A stretch of 64,000 nucleotides of DNA from RYN-230 sp963718305 (GTDB taxonomy: Bacteria; Actinomycetota; Actinomycetes; Streptosporangiales; Streptosporangiaceae): NCBI GenBank assembly GCA_963718305.1, contig CAVQZG010000017.1:382927-446926 (forward strand), given 5' to 3'. This document shows, piece by piece, positions 22,936-30,603 of the stretch (the stretch's first letter is position 1; each line of letters starts with the position of its first letter). Under the pieces are notes generated by a model. The model worked only from the letters and a program-made list of their open reading frames with translations. It had not been told where the DNA came from and did no database searches. The position numbers were made by a program, and so were the translations under genes.

Positions 22936-23922
22936 TTACGCGACGGTGAGCAGGGTCTTCCCCACAGCCGACCGGGTCTCCAGCGCACGGTGCGCGTCGG
23001 CGGCCTTCGGCAGCGGGAAGTCCTGCCCGATGACGGGGCGGATGCGCCCCGCCGCCAGCGCGGCCAGGGCCCGCCCGGCTAGCCGCTCATGCTCGCCCGG
23101 CCCGAACTGGACCTGCTCGATGCCGCGCAGGGTGACCCCGCGGCGGGCGGCCTGGTCGGCGCCGATGGGGGCGAAGCCGCCGCTGGCGGCCCCGTGCGCG
23201 GAGAACCGGCCGCCGTCGGCGATCAGCCCGAAGGCCGCAGCGCCGAGCTCGCCGCCGACCCCGTCGAAGACGACGTCCGGCCCGGCGCCCCCGGTCGCGC
23301 GGGCGACCTGGAGGGCCCAGTCCGGCTCGCTGTAGTCCACGACCGCGCCGGCGCCCAGCCCGGCCAGCAGGTCCAGCTTGGCTTTCCCGCGCGCGGCCGC
23401 GATGACCTGGGCCCCGCCGGCCCGGGCGAGCTGGCCGATCAGGATGCCCAGGCCACCGGCGGCGCCCAGGATCAGGACCCGCTCGCCGGACCGGATGCCG
23501 GTACCGGCCGCGAGCCCGAGCGCGGTAGCCCCGTCGTGCAGGATCGCGGCCGCTTCCGGCAGGCTCACCCCGCCGGGCACCGCGACGAGCTGGCCCGCCT
23601 GGACCCGGGCCTGCTCCGCGTAGCCGCCCGAACCGCCGCCCCCGCCGGTGCGCGCGATCACGGCCCGCCCGGCCCAGCCTGGGTCAACTCCCTCGCCCAC
23701 CGCGCTGACCTGCCCGGCCACGCCGTTGCCGGGCACATAGGGCGGGGTGATGGGAAACCAGGCGGCCGCCCGCCCGGACCGGATGGCCGTGTCCAGGAGG
23801 AGCACGTCGGCGACGGACACGGCGATGATCACCTCGCCGGGTCCGGGCACCAGGTCAGGAACGGTGGCGGTGGCGAGCACTTCGGGGGGCCCGAACCGGG
23901 TCACCTGCACAACTTGTCCCAT
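22936..23922 (-). CDS. Zinc-independent quinone oxidoreductase (MDR family)
   Basis: 328 residues of the medium-chain reductase fold. The N-terminal GroES-like domain lacks the zinc ligands. The nucleotide-binding motif is LILGAAGGLGILIGQLARAG, followed by the NADPH-type Arg (AAARGKAKL). HDGATALGLA and DVVFDGVGGE are typical of QOR/CrtY-like quinone reductases. It probably reduces quinones or enones with NADPH. The promoter is of the leaderless type. It is monocistronic as far as can be seen. Confidence 0.92.
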   Translation of the reverse strand: MGQVVQVTRFGPPEVLATATVPDLVPGPGEVIIAVSVADVLLLDTAIRSGRAAAWFPITPPYVPGNGVAGQVSAVGEGVDPGWAGRAVIARTGGGGGSGGYAEQARVQAGQLVAVPGGVSLPEAAAILHDGATALGLAAGTGIRSGERVLILGAAGGLGILIGQLARAGGAQVIAAARGKAKLDLLAGLGAGAVVDYSEPDWALQVARATGGAGPDVVFDGVGGELGAAAFGLIADGGRFSAHGAASGGFAPIGADQAARRGVTLRGIEQVQFGPGEHERLAGRALAALAAGRIRPVIGQDFPLPKAADAHRALETRSAVGKTLLTVA

Positions 23923-23928
23923 GCGGGC

Positions 23929-23934
23929 AGGCTA
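23929..23934 (-). promoter_or_regulatory. -10 box for leaderless quinone oxidoreductase gene
   Basis: TAGCCT on the minus strand, 6 nt before the ATG at 23922; no ribosome-binding site. Confidence 0.5.
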
Positions 23935-24054
23935 GAAGTTCAAGCACCGTTGAGGTCAAGGCCTCATCCGCCCGGAAGCTTGGGCCGCGGCCCGGCGCTC
24001 AGGTACCGTCGGGGGAAAGCACTGGGGGGAGGGCGTCGTGCCGGGTGGTGGCAG

Positions 24055-25146
24055 ATGAGCGGACACGAGGTCCTGACGCTGGCCCTCAGCGTCGTTTTCT
24101 CGGTGGTCTTCGTCATCCTGTCAGTGATGGTGGTCCATGCCATCCGGTCTCTCAGTAAGGCCACCCCGGTGACGGCGAACCAAGCCGCGGCGCCCTTGCA
24201 CATCGTGCCACCTCGCGTACCACCCCGCGAGCCACCTCGCCGGCCGGCCCGGCGCAAGAAGAACCGCGACGAGATCGAACTGCTGCCTGCGGACGCCACC
24301 GTTACTTTCGCGGCCGAGCGGAGCGCGGCCGACATCGACGACGTCTTCGAGGCCCTGGACCGGGATCTGATCGGGCTAGTCCCGGTGAAGCAGAAAGTAC
24401 AGGAGATCGCGGCGCTTCTCCTGGTCGACCGGGCCCGGAACAAGTTCGGCCTTTCCGCGCCCCGGCCCAACCTGCACATGTGCTTCACCGGGCCGCCCGG
24501 GACGGGGAAGACCACCGTGGCCCTGCGGATGGCGGAGCTTCTGCACCGGCTCGGCTACGTAGAAAAGGGTCATCTGGTCCACGCCATGCGCGACGACCTG
24601 GTCGCCGAGTACATCGGGCAGACCGCACCGAAGACCAAGCGGGTCCTGGACCGCGCGATGGGCGGGGTGCTGTTCATCGACGAGGCGTATTACCTCTACC
24701 GGCAGGCGGATTCGAAGGACTACGGCCAGGAAGTGATCGACATCCTGCTCCAGGTCATGGAGAACGAGCGCGACAAGCTCGTCGTCATCCTGGCCGGCTA
24801 CAAGGACCGGATGGACGAGTTCTTCGGGTCAAATCCGGGGATGAGCTCACGGATCGCTCATCACCTCGACTTTGCCGCCTACGAGCTCGATGAGCTGGTG
24901 CACATCGGACGGCGGATGATGGAGCAGTCGAACTATTACCTCTCGGCGGAAGCTGAAGCGGCGTTCAGTGAGTACCTCACGCACCAGATGGACCAGCCCC
25001 GCTTCGCCAACGCCCGCAGTGTCCGCAACGAGCTGGACCGGGCCCGCCTTCGCCATGCGCACCGTCTCGCGACCGACTCGGACCGCAACTGGAACCGGGA
25101 CGATCTGATGCGCCTCGAGCCCGCGGATGTCGTCATCCGTGTGTGA
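24055..25146 (+). CDS. Membrane-anchored CbxX/CfxQ-type AAA ATPase
   Basis: 363 residues. A single membrane helix occupies residues 5-30 (VLTLALSVVFSVVFVILSVM), followed by a Pro/Arg-rich linker (RVPPREPPRRPARRKKNRDE). The AAA module has Walker A GPPGTGKTT (near 148), Walker B GVLFIDEAYYLY, sensor 1 VVILAGYKD and arginine-finger region NPGMSSRIAHHLDF. The family includes the Rubisco activase CbbX and the type VII secretion ATPase EccA, but EccA has a TPR domain that is absent here. No carboxysome or ESX genes are nearby. A role in remodelling a membrane-associated partner is all that can be inferred. The start is the ATG of MSGHEVLTLA; the open frame upstream is a shadow of the quinone reductase. 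Confidence 0.85.
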   Translation: MSGHEVLTLALSVVFSVVFVILSVMVVHAIRSLSKATPVTANQAAAPLHIVPPRVPPREPPRRPARRKKNRDEIELLPADATVTFAAERSAADIDDVFEALDRDLIGLVPVKQKVQEIAALLLVDRARNKFGLSAPRPNLHMCFTGPPGTGKTTVALRMAELLHRLGYVEKGHLVHAMRDDLVAEYIGQTAPKTKRVLDRAMGGVLFIDEAYYLYRQADSKDYGQEVIDILLQVMENERDKLVVILAGYKDRMDEFFGSNPGMSSRIAHHLDFAAYELDELVHIGRRMMEQSNYYLSAEAEAAFSEYLTHQMDQPRFANARSVRNELDRARLRHAHRLATDSDRNWNRDDLMRLEPADVVIRV

Positions 25147-25369
25147 CGGCGGGACCATTGTCCCGGCGGGCGGCCGGGCCACCGCGTAGGCCAGACCGGC
25201 CGAGGGCCATCCGCAGCCCCACGCCCACCAGCATCCAGCCCAGGTCATGACGCAGGGACGGCCGTGGCCGCGCCCCGCGCCGCACACGCTCCCGCCGGGG
25301 GCGGGCGAGTTCGCGGCGCAGGTTTTCGTTGCGGGCCTTGATCTGCTGTTCCATCAGGTACGGATGCAT
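25133..25369 (-). CDS. Small basic protein of unknown function
   Basis: 78 residues starting MHPYLMEQQIKARNENLRRE, with many Arg residues and a short hydrophobic helix (LGWMLVGVGLRMAL). Small proteins beginning MHPYL with a basic middle are common in actinobacteria and have no known function. GAGGTGA stands 6 nt before the ATG, which supports translation. The end overlaps the convergent AAA gene by 14 nt. Confidence 0.65.
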   Translation of the reverse strand: MHPYLMEQQIKARNENLRRELARPRRERVRRGARPRPSLRHDLGWMLVGVGLRMALGRSGLRGGPAARRDNGPAVTHG

Positions 25370-25428
25370 GGCTAAGTCACCTCACGTCGCTCAGGGTTCG
25401 GGTCCGCCTCCGGGGAGGCGCGCACTGG

Positions 25429-26175
25429 TTAAGACGGTTCGCCGGCGGCCGGATCATCGCCGGCCGCCTCATCGGACGGGACGTCACCCGGCGGGGGCAG
25501 GCTGATCGGGTAGGCCAGCATGAGGATCTCCACCGGCACCGCGTCCGGCGGCCGGCGGGCCGGATCGGTGAGCCGCTCGCGGAACCGGGGCAGCACCAGG
25601 GCCAGCACTTCCTCGCTGAGCTCGTCGAGTTCCCTGGCGGTGAGGTAGATGATGCTCTCGCTGCTGCCCGCCGCGTCCCGCCATTCGCGCGGGAAGTTCT
25701 GGTTCGTCTCCAGCCAGGTCTGGTAGCGGGCGAACTGGCGGTCGCGGAGCATGCGGACCAGGGCGACCGCGGCCATCTCGGTTTCCGGGTCGGCGTGCAC
25801 CGAGCTGAACTGCATCCCGGTCGCGGTCAGCCGCCACGGCCGGGACCGGCCCTTACCCCCGCCCGCCTCCTCAACGAAGCCGTACTTGGCCAGCTGGCGC
25901 AGGTGGAACGAGCAGGTGGTGGCCGACTCGCTGATCCGCTCGCCGACCTCCGTGGCTGTCATCGCGCCGCCCAGCAGGAGGGCCTCGATGAGCGCGATGC
26001 GGACCGGGTGGGTCAGGGCCCGCAGCGTCTGCGAGTCGGTGAGCTGGCGGACGTCCTCCAGGGACCTGCCGACGTCCTCCAGGGACTTGCCGACGTCCTC
26101 CAGGGATTTGCGGACGTCATCCAGGGGGCTGGCCGGGCGTTCCGGGCCGGCGTTGCCGCCGTCGTCGAGAGGCAT
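25429..26175 (-). CDS. ArsR-like winged-helix regulator with N-terminal heptad repeats
   Basis: 248 residues. Residues 18-45 are four heptads of the form S/P-L-E/D-D-V-x-K/R, coded by 21-bp tandem repeats, and should form a short coiled coil. Residues 48-118 form the HTH (TLRALTHPVRIALIEALLLG, ATTCSFHLRQLAKYGFVEEA). A C-terminal effector or dimer domain follows (about 130-220, including ARYQTWLETNQNFPREWRD). It is probably leaderless from a TTGACA/TAATTA promoter. Divergent from the DinB gene, which may be its target together with itself. Confidence 0.88.
   Translation of the reverse strand: MPLDDGGNAGPERPASPLDDVRKSLEDVGKSLEDVGRSLEDVRQLTDSQTLRALTHPVRIALIEALLLGGAMTATEVGERISESATTCSFHLRQLAKYGFVEEAGGGKGRSRPWRLTATGMQFSSVHADPETEMAAVALVRMLRDRQFARYQTWLETNQNFPREWRDAAGSSESIIYLTARELDELSEEVLALVLPRFRERLTDPARRPPDAVPVEILMLAYPISLPPPGDVPSDEAAGDDPAAGEPS
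26050..26126. repeat. 21-bp tandem repeat inside the ArsR-like gene
   Basis: Units start at 26050, 26071, 26092 and 26113 (the last is partial), each like GACGTCCTCCAGGGACYTGCC. They encode the heptads of the N-terminal coiled coil. Near-identity of the units suggests recent slippage, and copy number may vary between strains. Confidence 0.85.
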
Positions 26176-26182
26176 GTCTCGA

Positions 26183-26210
26183 TAATTACCTCTCGAGAAA
26201 AGTCTGTCAA
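26183..26210 (-). promoter_or_regulatory. Promoter with palindromic operator for the ArsR-like gene
   Basis: On the minus strand TTGACA (26205-26210), a 16-nt spacer and TAATTA (26183-26188) precede the ATG at 26175 by 7 nt, so the transcript is leaderless. The spacer contains the 8-bp palindrome TCTCGAGA (26191-26198). A related TCTCTCAAGAG lies at 26217-26227, nearer the divergent gene. These look like autoregulatory sites. Confidence 0.65.
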
Positions 26211-26277
26211 GAGGTTTCTCTCAAGAGCCCCAGTCCGCCGGTTCGTGCGCGGCGGGCGTTGCTGGCAGGCTAGGGCG

Positions 26278-26796
26278 ATGACCTGGACCGTACCGACGCC
26301 CAGCCCGGTCGACGGGCCGATGACCGGTGATGACCGGCCGATCCTCGAGGGCTACCTGAACTATCAGCGATCCACGCTGCTGAACATCTGTGCCGGGCTG
26401 ACCGGGGAGCAGCTGGCCCGCCGGCCCATCCCGTCCTCGAACCTGTCGCTGCTGGGCCTGATCCGGCACCTGGCCAAGGTCGAGCGGATCTGGTTCCGGC
26501 AGCGCGCGGCCGGCCAGCCGGTCCCGCCCATGTACGACCCGGCCCGGGGGAAGGACGCCGACTTCAACGACGCCGTCGCGGCGGAGGCCGAGGCGGACAT
26601 CGCCCGGCTGCGGGAGGAATGGCGCCAGGCCGACGCGGCCGCGGCCGGCCTGGGCTTCGACGACACCCTGGACGCCGGCGGCGGCGACACGTTCTCGGTC
26701 CGGATGATGTACGTGCACCTGATCGGCGAGTACGCGCGGCACAACGGGCACGCCGACCTGCTGCGGGAGGCTCTCGACGGCGTTACCGGACGCTGA
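26278..26796 (+). CDS. DinB-family (DUF664) protein
   Basis: 172 residues. A four-helix bundle of the DinB/YfiT type: DRPILEGYLNYQRSTLLNIC, SLLGLIRHLAKVERIWFRQR, and HLIGEYARHNGHADLLREAL. The metal-site histidines of the superfamily are at RHLAKVE (first) and EYARHNGHAD (second and third). Members are metal-dependent thiol transferases that use mycothiol or bacillithiol; mycothiol would fit this host. It is divergent from the ArsR-like regulator. Confidence 0.88.
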   Translation: MTWTVPTPSPVDGPMTGDDRPILEGYLNYQRSTLLNICAGLTGEQLARRPIPSSNLSLLGLIRHLAKVERIWFRQRAAGQPVPPMYDPARGKDADFNDAVAAEAEADIARLREEWRQADAAAAGLGFDDTLDAGGGDTFSVRMMYVHLIGEYARHNGHADLLREALDGVTGR

Positions 26797-26829
26797 GCGC
26801 TCCGCCGTCCGGGCCCGGGCCGGGCCGGC

Positions 26830-27534
26830 TCAGCCGCCGTCCGGGTGGCTGGTGATCCGGGCGAGTGAGAGCACGAGGTGCCGGACGAAGGTCTCCGGCT
26901 CGGGCCATGGGAAGCCGGGCAGCGAGCTGCGCAGGGTAACCGCGCCGTGCAGGGCCACCCAGACCGCGGTCGAGTCGGCCATCACGTCGGTGCTCGCCGA
27001 CGCTCCCGCCGCGGCGCAGGCCTCGATGCCCTGGACGAGCAGGGCGAACGCCTCGGCGCCGAATTCCAGGACCGGGCGGCCTTCCGGGCCCAGCGGCACC
27101 GGCGCGCAGTAATCCTGCGGTGTCCCGTGCGGCCCGGAGAACAGCACGCCGTACCGCGCGGGATGGGCGAGCCCGTAGCCGACGTAGGCCTCGCAGCCGG
27201 CGACCAGGCGTTCCACCGGGTCCTGGCCGGCCGATGCGGAGCCCTGCTCGATGGCCCCGGCCAGCTCGTCGAAGACGCGCAGGACCACGGCCATCACGAT
27301 GGCGTCGCGGTCGGCGAAGTGGGCGTAGATGGACGGGGCGGAGATGCCGATCTCCCGGGCCACCGCGCGCAGCGTGACCGCCTCGTCCGAGCCGGAGCGC
27401 TCGATCAGCGCGAGCGCCCCGGTCACGATGTCCTCGGTCAGCCTGGCGCCCTGGCCGCGGGCGTTGCGCTGCCGCCGGGGCGGGGCGGCCGGAGCCCCTG
27501 CCCCGGGTGTGACCAGCTCTGATGCGGTATTCAC
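26830..27534 (-). CDS. TetR-family regulator (divergent from the MFS pump)
   Basis: 234 residues from a GTG. HTH region TLRAVAREIGISAPSIYAHF at about 54-73. The C-terminal domain has the TetR WHG-type pattern (VAGCEAYVGYGLAHPARYGVLFSG and VWVALHGAVTLRSSLPGFPW). On the minus strand TAGACA, a 16-nt spacer and TAAAGT lie 7 nt before the start, suggesting a leaderless transcript. The 101-bp gap shared with the MFS gene holds repeated CGTAAGT elements, so this protein probably represses both itself and the pump. Confidence 0.92.
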   Translation of the reverse strand: MNTASELVTPGAGAPAAPPRRQRNARGQGARLTEDIVTGALALIERSGSDEAVTLRAVAREIGISAPSIYAHFADRDAIVMAVVLRVFDELAGAIEQGSASAGQDPVERLVAGCEAYVGYGLAHPARYGVLFSGPHGTPQDYCAPVPLGPEGRPVLEFGAEAFALLVQGIEACAAAGASASTDVMADSTAVWVALHGAVTLRSSLPGFPWPEPETFVRHLVLSLARITSHPDGG

Positions 27535-27571
27535 GGTTCCTACTTTACATCCGTTAGCTCATATGTCTATG

Positions 27572-27614
27572 CTTACACTCGTAAGTGAACGACCGTAAGT
27601 CAACAGCCGTAAGT
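27572..27614. promoter_or_regulatory. Repeated TetR operator elements between regulator and MFS pump
   Basis: CTTACACTCGTAAG (27572-27585) is an inverted repeat of CTTAC around a 4-bp centre. CCGTAAGT then occurs twice, at 27593-27600 and 27607-27614. All lie between the divergent TetR and MFS genes, upstream of the AAGGAG of the pump. Confidence 0.6.
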
Positions 27615-27635
27615 AAGCGTGACAAGGAGCGTCCG

Positions 27636-29243
27636 ATGCCCAGCTCGAATCTGTGGCCGCAGGGCCACCCGAGGCGGCGGCAGATCCTGCTCGTCCTCTG
27701 CCTGAGCCTGCTGGTGGTCGTCATCGACAACACCATCCTCAACACCGCCCTCCCCACGCTGGCCCGGGTGCTGCACGCCGACACCAGTTCGCTGCAGTGG
27801 ATCGCGGACGCCTACACGCTGTGCTTCGCGGCACTGCTGGTCCCGGCCGGCGCGCTCGGCGACCGCTACGGCCGGCGCCTCTCGCTGGTCGGCGGGCTGG
27901 GCGTGTTCGCCCTCGGCAGCGCGGCGGCGGCGTTCGCCTCCGGCACCGGCATGCTGATCGCGGCGCGGGTGGTGATGGGCCTCGGGGCGGCGTTCGTGAT
28001 GCCCGCCACCCTGTCCATCCTGAACGCCGTGTTCCCGCCCCGGGAGCGCCCGCAGGCCATCGCGGCCTGGTCGGCCGTGGCCGGGGTGGGCATCGTGATC
28101 GGCCCCACCCTGGGCGGCCTGCTGCTGTCGCACTTCTGGTGGGGCAGCGTGTTCCTGATCAACGTCCCGCTCGTGGTACTGGCCCTGGCCGGGGTGCTGC
28201 TGATCGTCCCGGAGACCGCCGAGCCCGGCAGTCACCGGCTCGACTTCGCGGGCACCCTGATGATCGCCGGGGCGCTGTTCCTCCTGGTGGACGCCATCAT
28301 CGAGGCTCCCACCCGCGGCTGGACCGGACCGGTCACGCTCGCTGAGATCGCCGCGGGACTGGCCGGGCTGGGCCTGTTCACCTGGTGGGAGCTGCGTATC
28401 CCGAACCCCCTGATCGACCTGCGGGTGTTCGCGGTCCGCGCCTTCTCGGCGGCGGCCGCCTCGGTAACAGTGATCTTCTTCGCCCTGTTCGGCAGCCTGT
28501 TCGTGCTGACCCAGTACCTCCAGCTGGTGCACGGCTACAGCCCGCTGTCCGCCGGGGTGCGCGCGCTGCCCTTCGCGATCGCCATGGCCGCCGTGTCGCC
28601 GGTCTCCACGATCCTGGCCGGGCGGTTCGGCAGCCGGGTGGTCATCCCGGCGGGCATCGTGCTCATGGGGGCCGGCCTGCTGGACCTGTCCACGGCCGGT
28701 GTGCACACCAGCTACCCGCCGCTGGCCGTGGCCGTGGCGATCATGGGCGCGGGCATGGGCCTGGTGATGGCGCCGGCCAGCACCACCATCATGACCACGG
28801 TTCCCGCCCACCAGGCCGGGGCGGGCAGCGCGATCAACGACACGATCCGCGAGGTCGGCGGCGCCCTCGGGATCGCCATCGTGGGCAGCCTGGCCGAGAA
28901 CGTCTACCGCTCGAAGCTCGGCAGCGCGCTGGCCACCACCCACCTGCCGCAGCCGGTCAGCCACCTGGCCACCAGCTCAGTCGCCGCGGCGGACATCGTC
29001 GCGAAGCACCTGGGCGGGGCATCCGGCGCCCAGCTGACCGCGGCGGCGCACACCGCGTTCACCGCGGCCATGGCCACCGGCATGCGGGTGTCCGCGGTGG
29101 TGGCGCTGGTCGCCGCCGTCGGTGTCGTGTTCGCGCTGCCGGCCCGCAGGCGGCCGGACGCGGTGGCGGCCCTCCCCCAGCCGGCTGCGTCGCGCCGGCC
29201 CGCGAGGACAGCTGCGCCGGCCGCAGCGGGTGCTCGCGGGTAG
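27636..29243 (+). CDS. MFS drug/proton antiporter, DHA2 (14-helix) family
   Basis: 535 residues from the ATG at 27636, with AAGGAG 6 nt upstream. Motifs of the EmrB/QacA group: IDNTILNTALPTLARVL in helix 1, SSLQWIADAYTLCFAALLVP, GDRYGRRLSLVGG (motif A), GLGAAFVMPATLSILNAVFP and, in helix 5, AGVGIVIGPTLGGLLLSHFW (motif C, antiporter signature). The TetR neighbour suggests substrate-induced efflux. After the last helix a Pro/Ala-rich cytoplasmic tail of about 30 residues follows. Confidence 0.94.
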   Translation: MPSSNLWPQGHPRRRQILLVLCLSLLVVVIDNTILNTALPTLARVLHADTSSLQWIADAYTLCFAALLVPAGALGDRYGRRLSLVGGLGVFALGSAAAAFASGTGMLIAARVVMGLGAAFVMPATLSILNAVFPPRERPQAIAAWSAVAGVGIVIGPTLGGLLLSHFWWGSVFLINVPLVVLALAGVLLIVPETAEPGSHRLDFAGTLMIAGALFLLVDAIIEAPTRGWTGPVTLAEIAAGLAGLGLFTWWELRIPNPLIDLRVFAVRAFSAAAASVTVIFFALFGSLFVLTQYLQLVHGYSPLSAGVRALPFAIAMAAVSPVSTILAGRFGSRVVIPAGIVLMGAGLLDLSTAGVHTSYPPLAVAVAIMGAGMGLVMAPASTTIMTTVPAHQAGAGSAINDTIREVGGALGIAIVGSLAENVYRSKLGSALATTHLPQPVSHLATSSVAAADIVAKHLGGASGAQLTAAAHTAFTAAMATGMRVSAVVALVAAVGVVFALPARRRPDAVAALPQPAASRRPARTAAPAAAGARG

Positions 29244-29262
29244 CTCCCCGGCGCAGGTTCGG

Positions 29263-29308
29263 TGATCATGGGATTGGTGTCGCCAGGACGACACCAATCC
29301 CATGATCA
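29263..29308. repeat. 20-bp perfect hairpin, GTGATCATGGG family
   Basis: TGATCATGGGATTGGTGTCG (29263-29282), loop CCAGGA, then the exact complement (29289-29308). It follows the MFS gene by 19 bp and probably terminates it. Its outer sequence matches the arm of the inverted repeat at 9992-10039, although the inner parts differ. No T-tract. Confidence 0.85.
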
Positions 29309-29417
29309 TGCCTGGGTCTGGGCGGGTGGGGTCGCCGGCCACCGGGGCGGGTGGGGCGGGCCGCACGGGGCAGGGAACTACCGGGCGGTTCCCGGGGGCG
29401 TTCGCGAGGAGAGGATC

Positions 29418-30494
29418 ATGGCTGAGGTCAGGTACGAGAACGCGACGCGCATCTACCCCGGAGCCGGGCGGCCCGCAGTGGACGCGCTCACCCTGGCCAT
29501 CAGGGACGGCGAGTTCGTGGTCATGGCCGGCCCGCCGGGCTGCGGCACCACCACCGCCCTGCGGATGCTGGCCGGCCTGGAGGAGGTCGATGAGGGCACG
29601 ATCCTCATCGGCGGCCAGGACATGGCCGGCGTCCCGTCCCGGGACCGTGACGTGGCGATCGTGTTCCAGAACTACGCGCTCTACCCGAGCAAGACGGTGG
29701 GCGAGAACATGGGCTTCGCGCTCCGGATGCGCGGCATCGGCGAGGAGGAGTCCGCCCGCCGGGTCCGTGAGGCCGCCCGCCTGCTCGATCTGGAACCGCT
29801 GCTGGACCGTACGCCGCGGAACCTGTCCGGCGGCCAGCGCCAGCGGGTCGCGCTGGGCCGGGCCATCGTCCGGCAGCCCAAGGTTTTCTGCCTGGATGAG
29901 CCGCTGTCCAACCTGGACGCCGGCCTGCGCGCGGCGACCCAGGCCCAGATCACCGAGCTTCAGCGCCGCCTGCAGGTGACCACCGTCTACGTCACCCACG
30001 ACCAGGCCGAGGCCACGACCATAGGCCAGCGGGTCGCCGTGCTGCAGGACGGGCAGCTGCAGCAGTTCGCCGCCCCGGCCGAGCTGTATGACCGGCCCGC
30101 GAACGCGTTCGTCGCCTCGTTCATCGGGTCGCCGGCCATGAACCTGTTCGACGCCACGGTGGAGCCGGACGGGATCAGGCTGGCCGCGGCCAGCCTGCGG
30201 CTGGGCGAGGCGCAGCGGCGGGCGGTCCAGGGCCGGGAGCGGGTCGTCGCCGGGATCAGGCCGCAGCACCTGACCGCCGGCCACGGCGAGCTGGCGCTGA
30301 AGGTCGCCCTGGTCGAGGAGGCCGGGGGTGACGCTTATATCTACGGGCAGCTGGCTGATGACCCGGGCAGCAGTGTGATCGTCGCGGCCGGGCCGGTGCG
30401 CCCGCGGCCCGGCGAGCTCATCAGGGCCGGCGCGGAGCCGGGGCAGGTACACCTGTTCGACGCGGCCAGCGGCGAGCGGATCGGCGACGGGTGA
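29418..30494 (+). CDS. MalK/UgpC-type ABC ATPase with altered Walker A motif
   Basis: 358 residues from the ATG at 29418, AGGAGAGG 4 nt before. It has the ATPase domain plus the C-terminal OB-type regulatory domain of sugar importers. Q-loop (FQNYALYP), signature (LSGGQRQR), Walker B (FCLDEPLSNLD) and H-loop (VTHDQAEA) are normal. Walker A reads GPPGCGTTT: the invariant Lys is Thr44 (codon ACC). That normally abolishes ATP hydrolysis. No permease or binding-protein gene is adjacent; family members of this kind often serve several transporters. It could be a regulatory or non-hydrolysing subunit, or a recent loss of function. Confidence 0.88.
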   Translation: MAEVRYENATRIYPGAGRPAVDALTLAIRDGEFVVMAGPPGCGTTTALRMLAGLEEVDEGTILIGGQDMAGVPSRDRDVAIVFQNYALYPSKTVGENMGFALRMRGIGEEESARRVREAARLLDLEPLLDRTPRNLSGGQRQRVALGRAIVRQPKVFCLDEPLSNLDAGLRAATQAQITELQRRLQVTTVYVTHDQAEATTIGQRVAVLQDGQLQQFAAPAELYDRPANAFVASFIGSPAMNLFDATVEPDGIRLAAASLRLGEAQRRAVQGRERVVAGIRPQHLTAGHGELALKVALVEEAGGDAYIYGQLADDPGSSVIVAAGPVRPRPGELIRAGAEPGQVHLFDAASGERIGDG

Positions 30495-30603
30495 GGCCGG
30501 GCTGGGCAGGCGGGGCGCGCCGGGCCAGGGTGCACCCTGGGGCAAAGCGGGTACCTACCCCGGGGACGCGCGGTGTGCGGCCGCGCCGGCGGAAGGGCAC
30601 GAG

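Noticed and set aside
25149..25165. Small hairpin CGGGAC-CATT-GTCCCG at the end of the AAA gene
   Set aside because: Only a 6-bp stem and inside the coding sequence of the convergent small protein; too weak to call a terminator.
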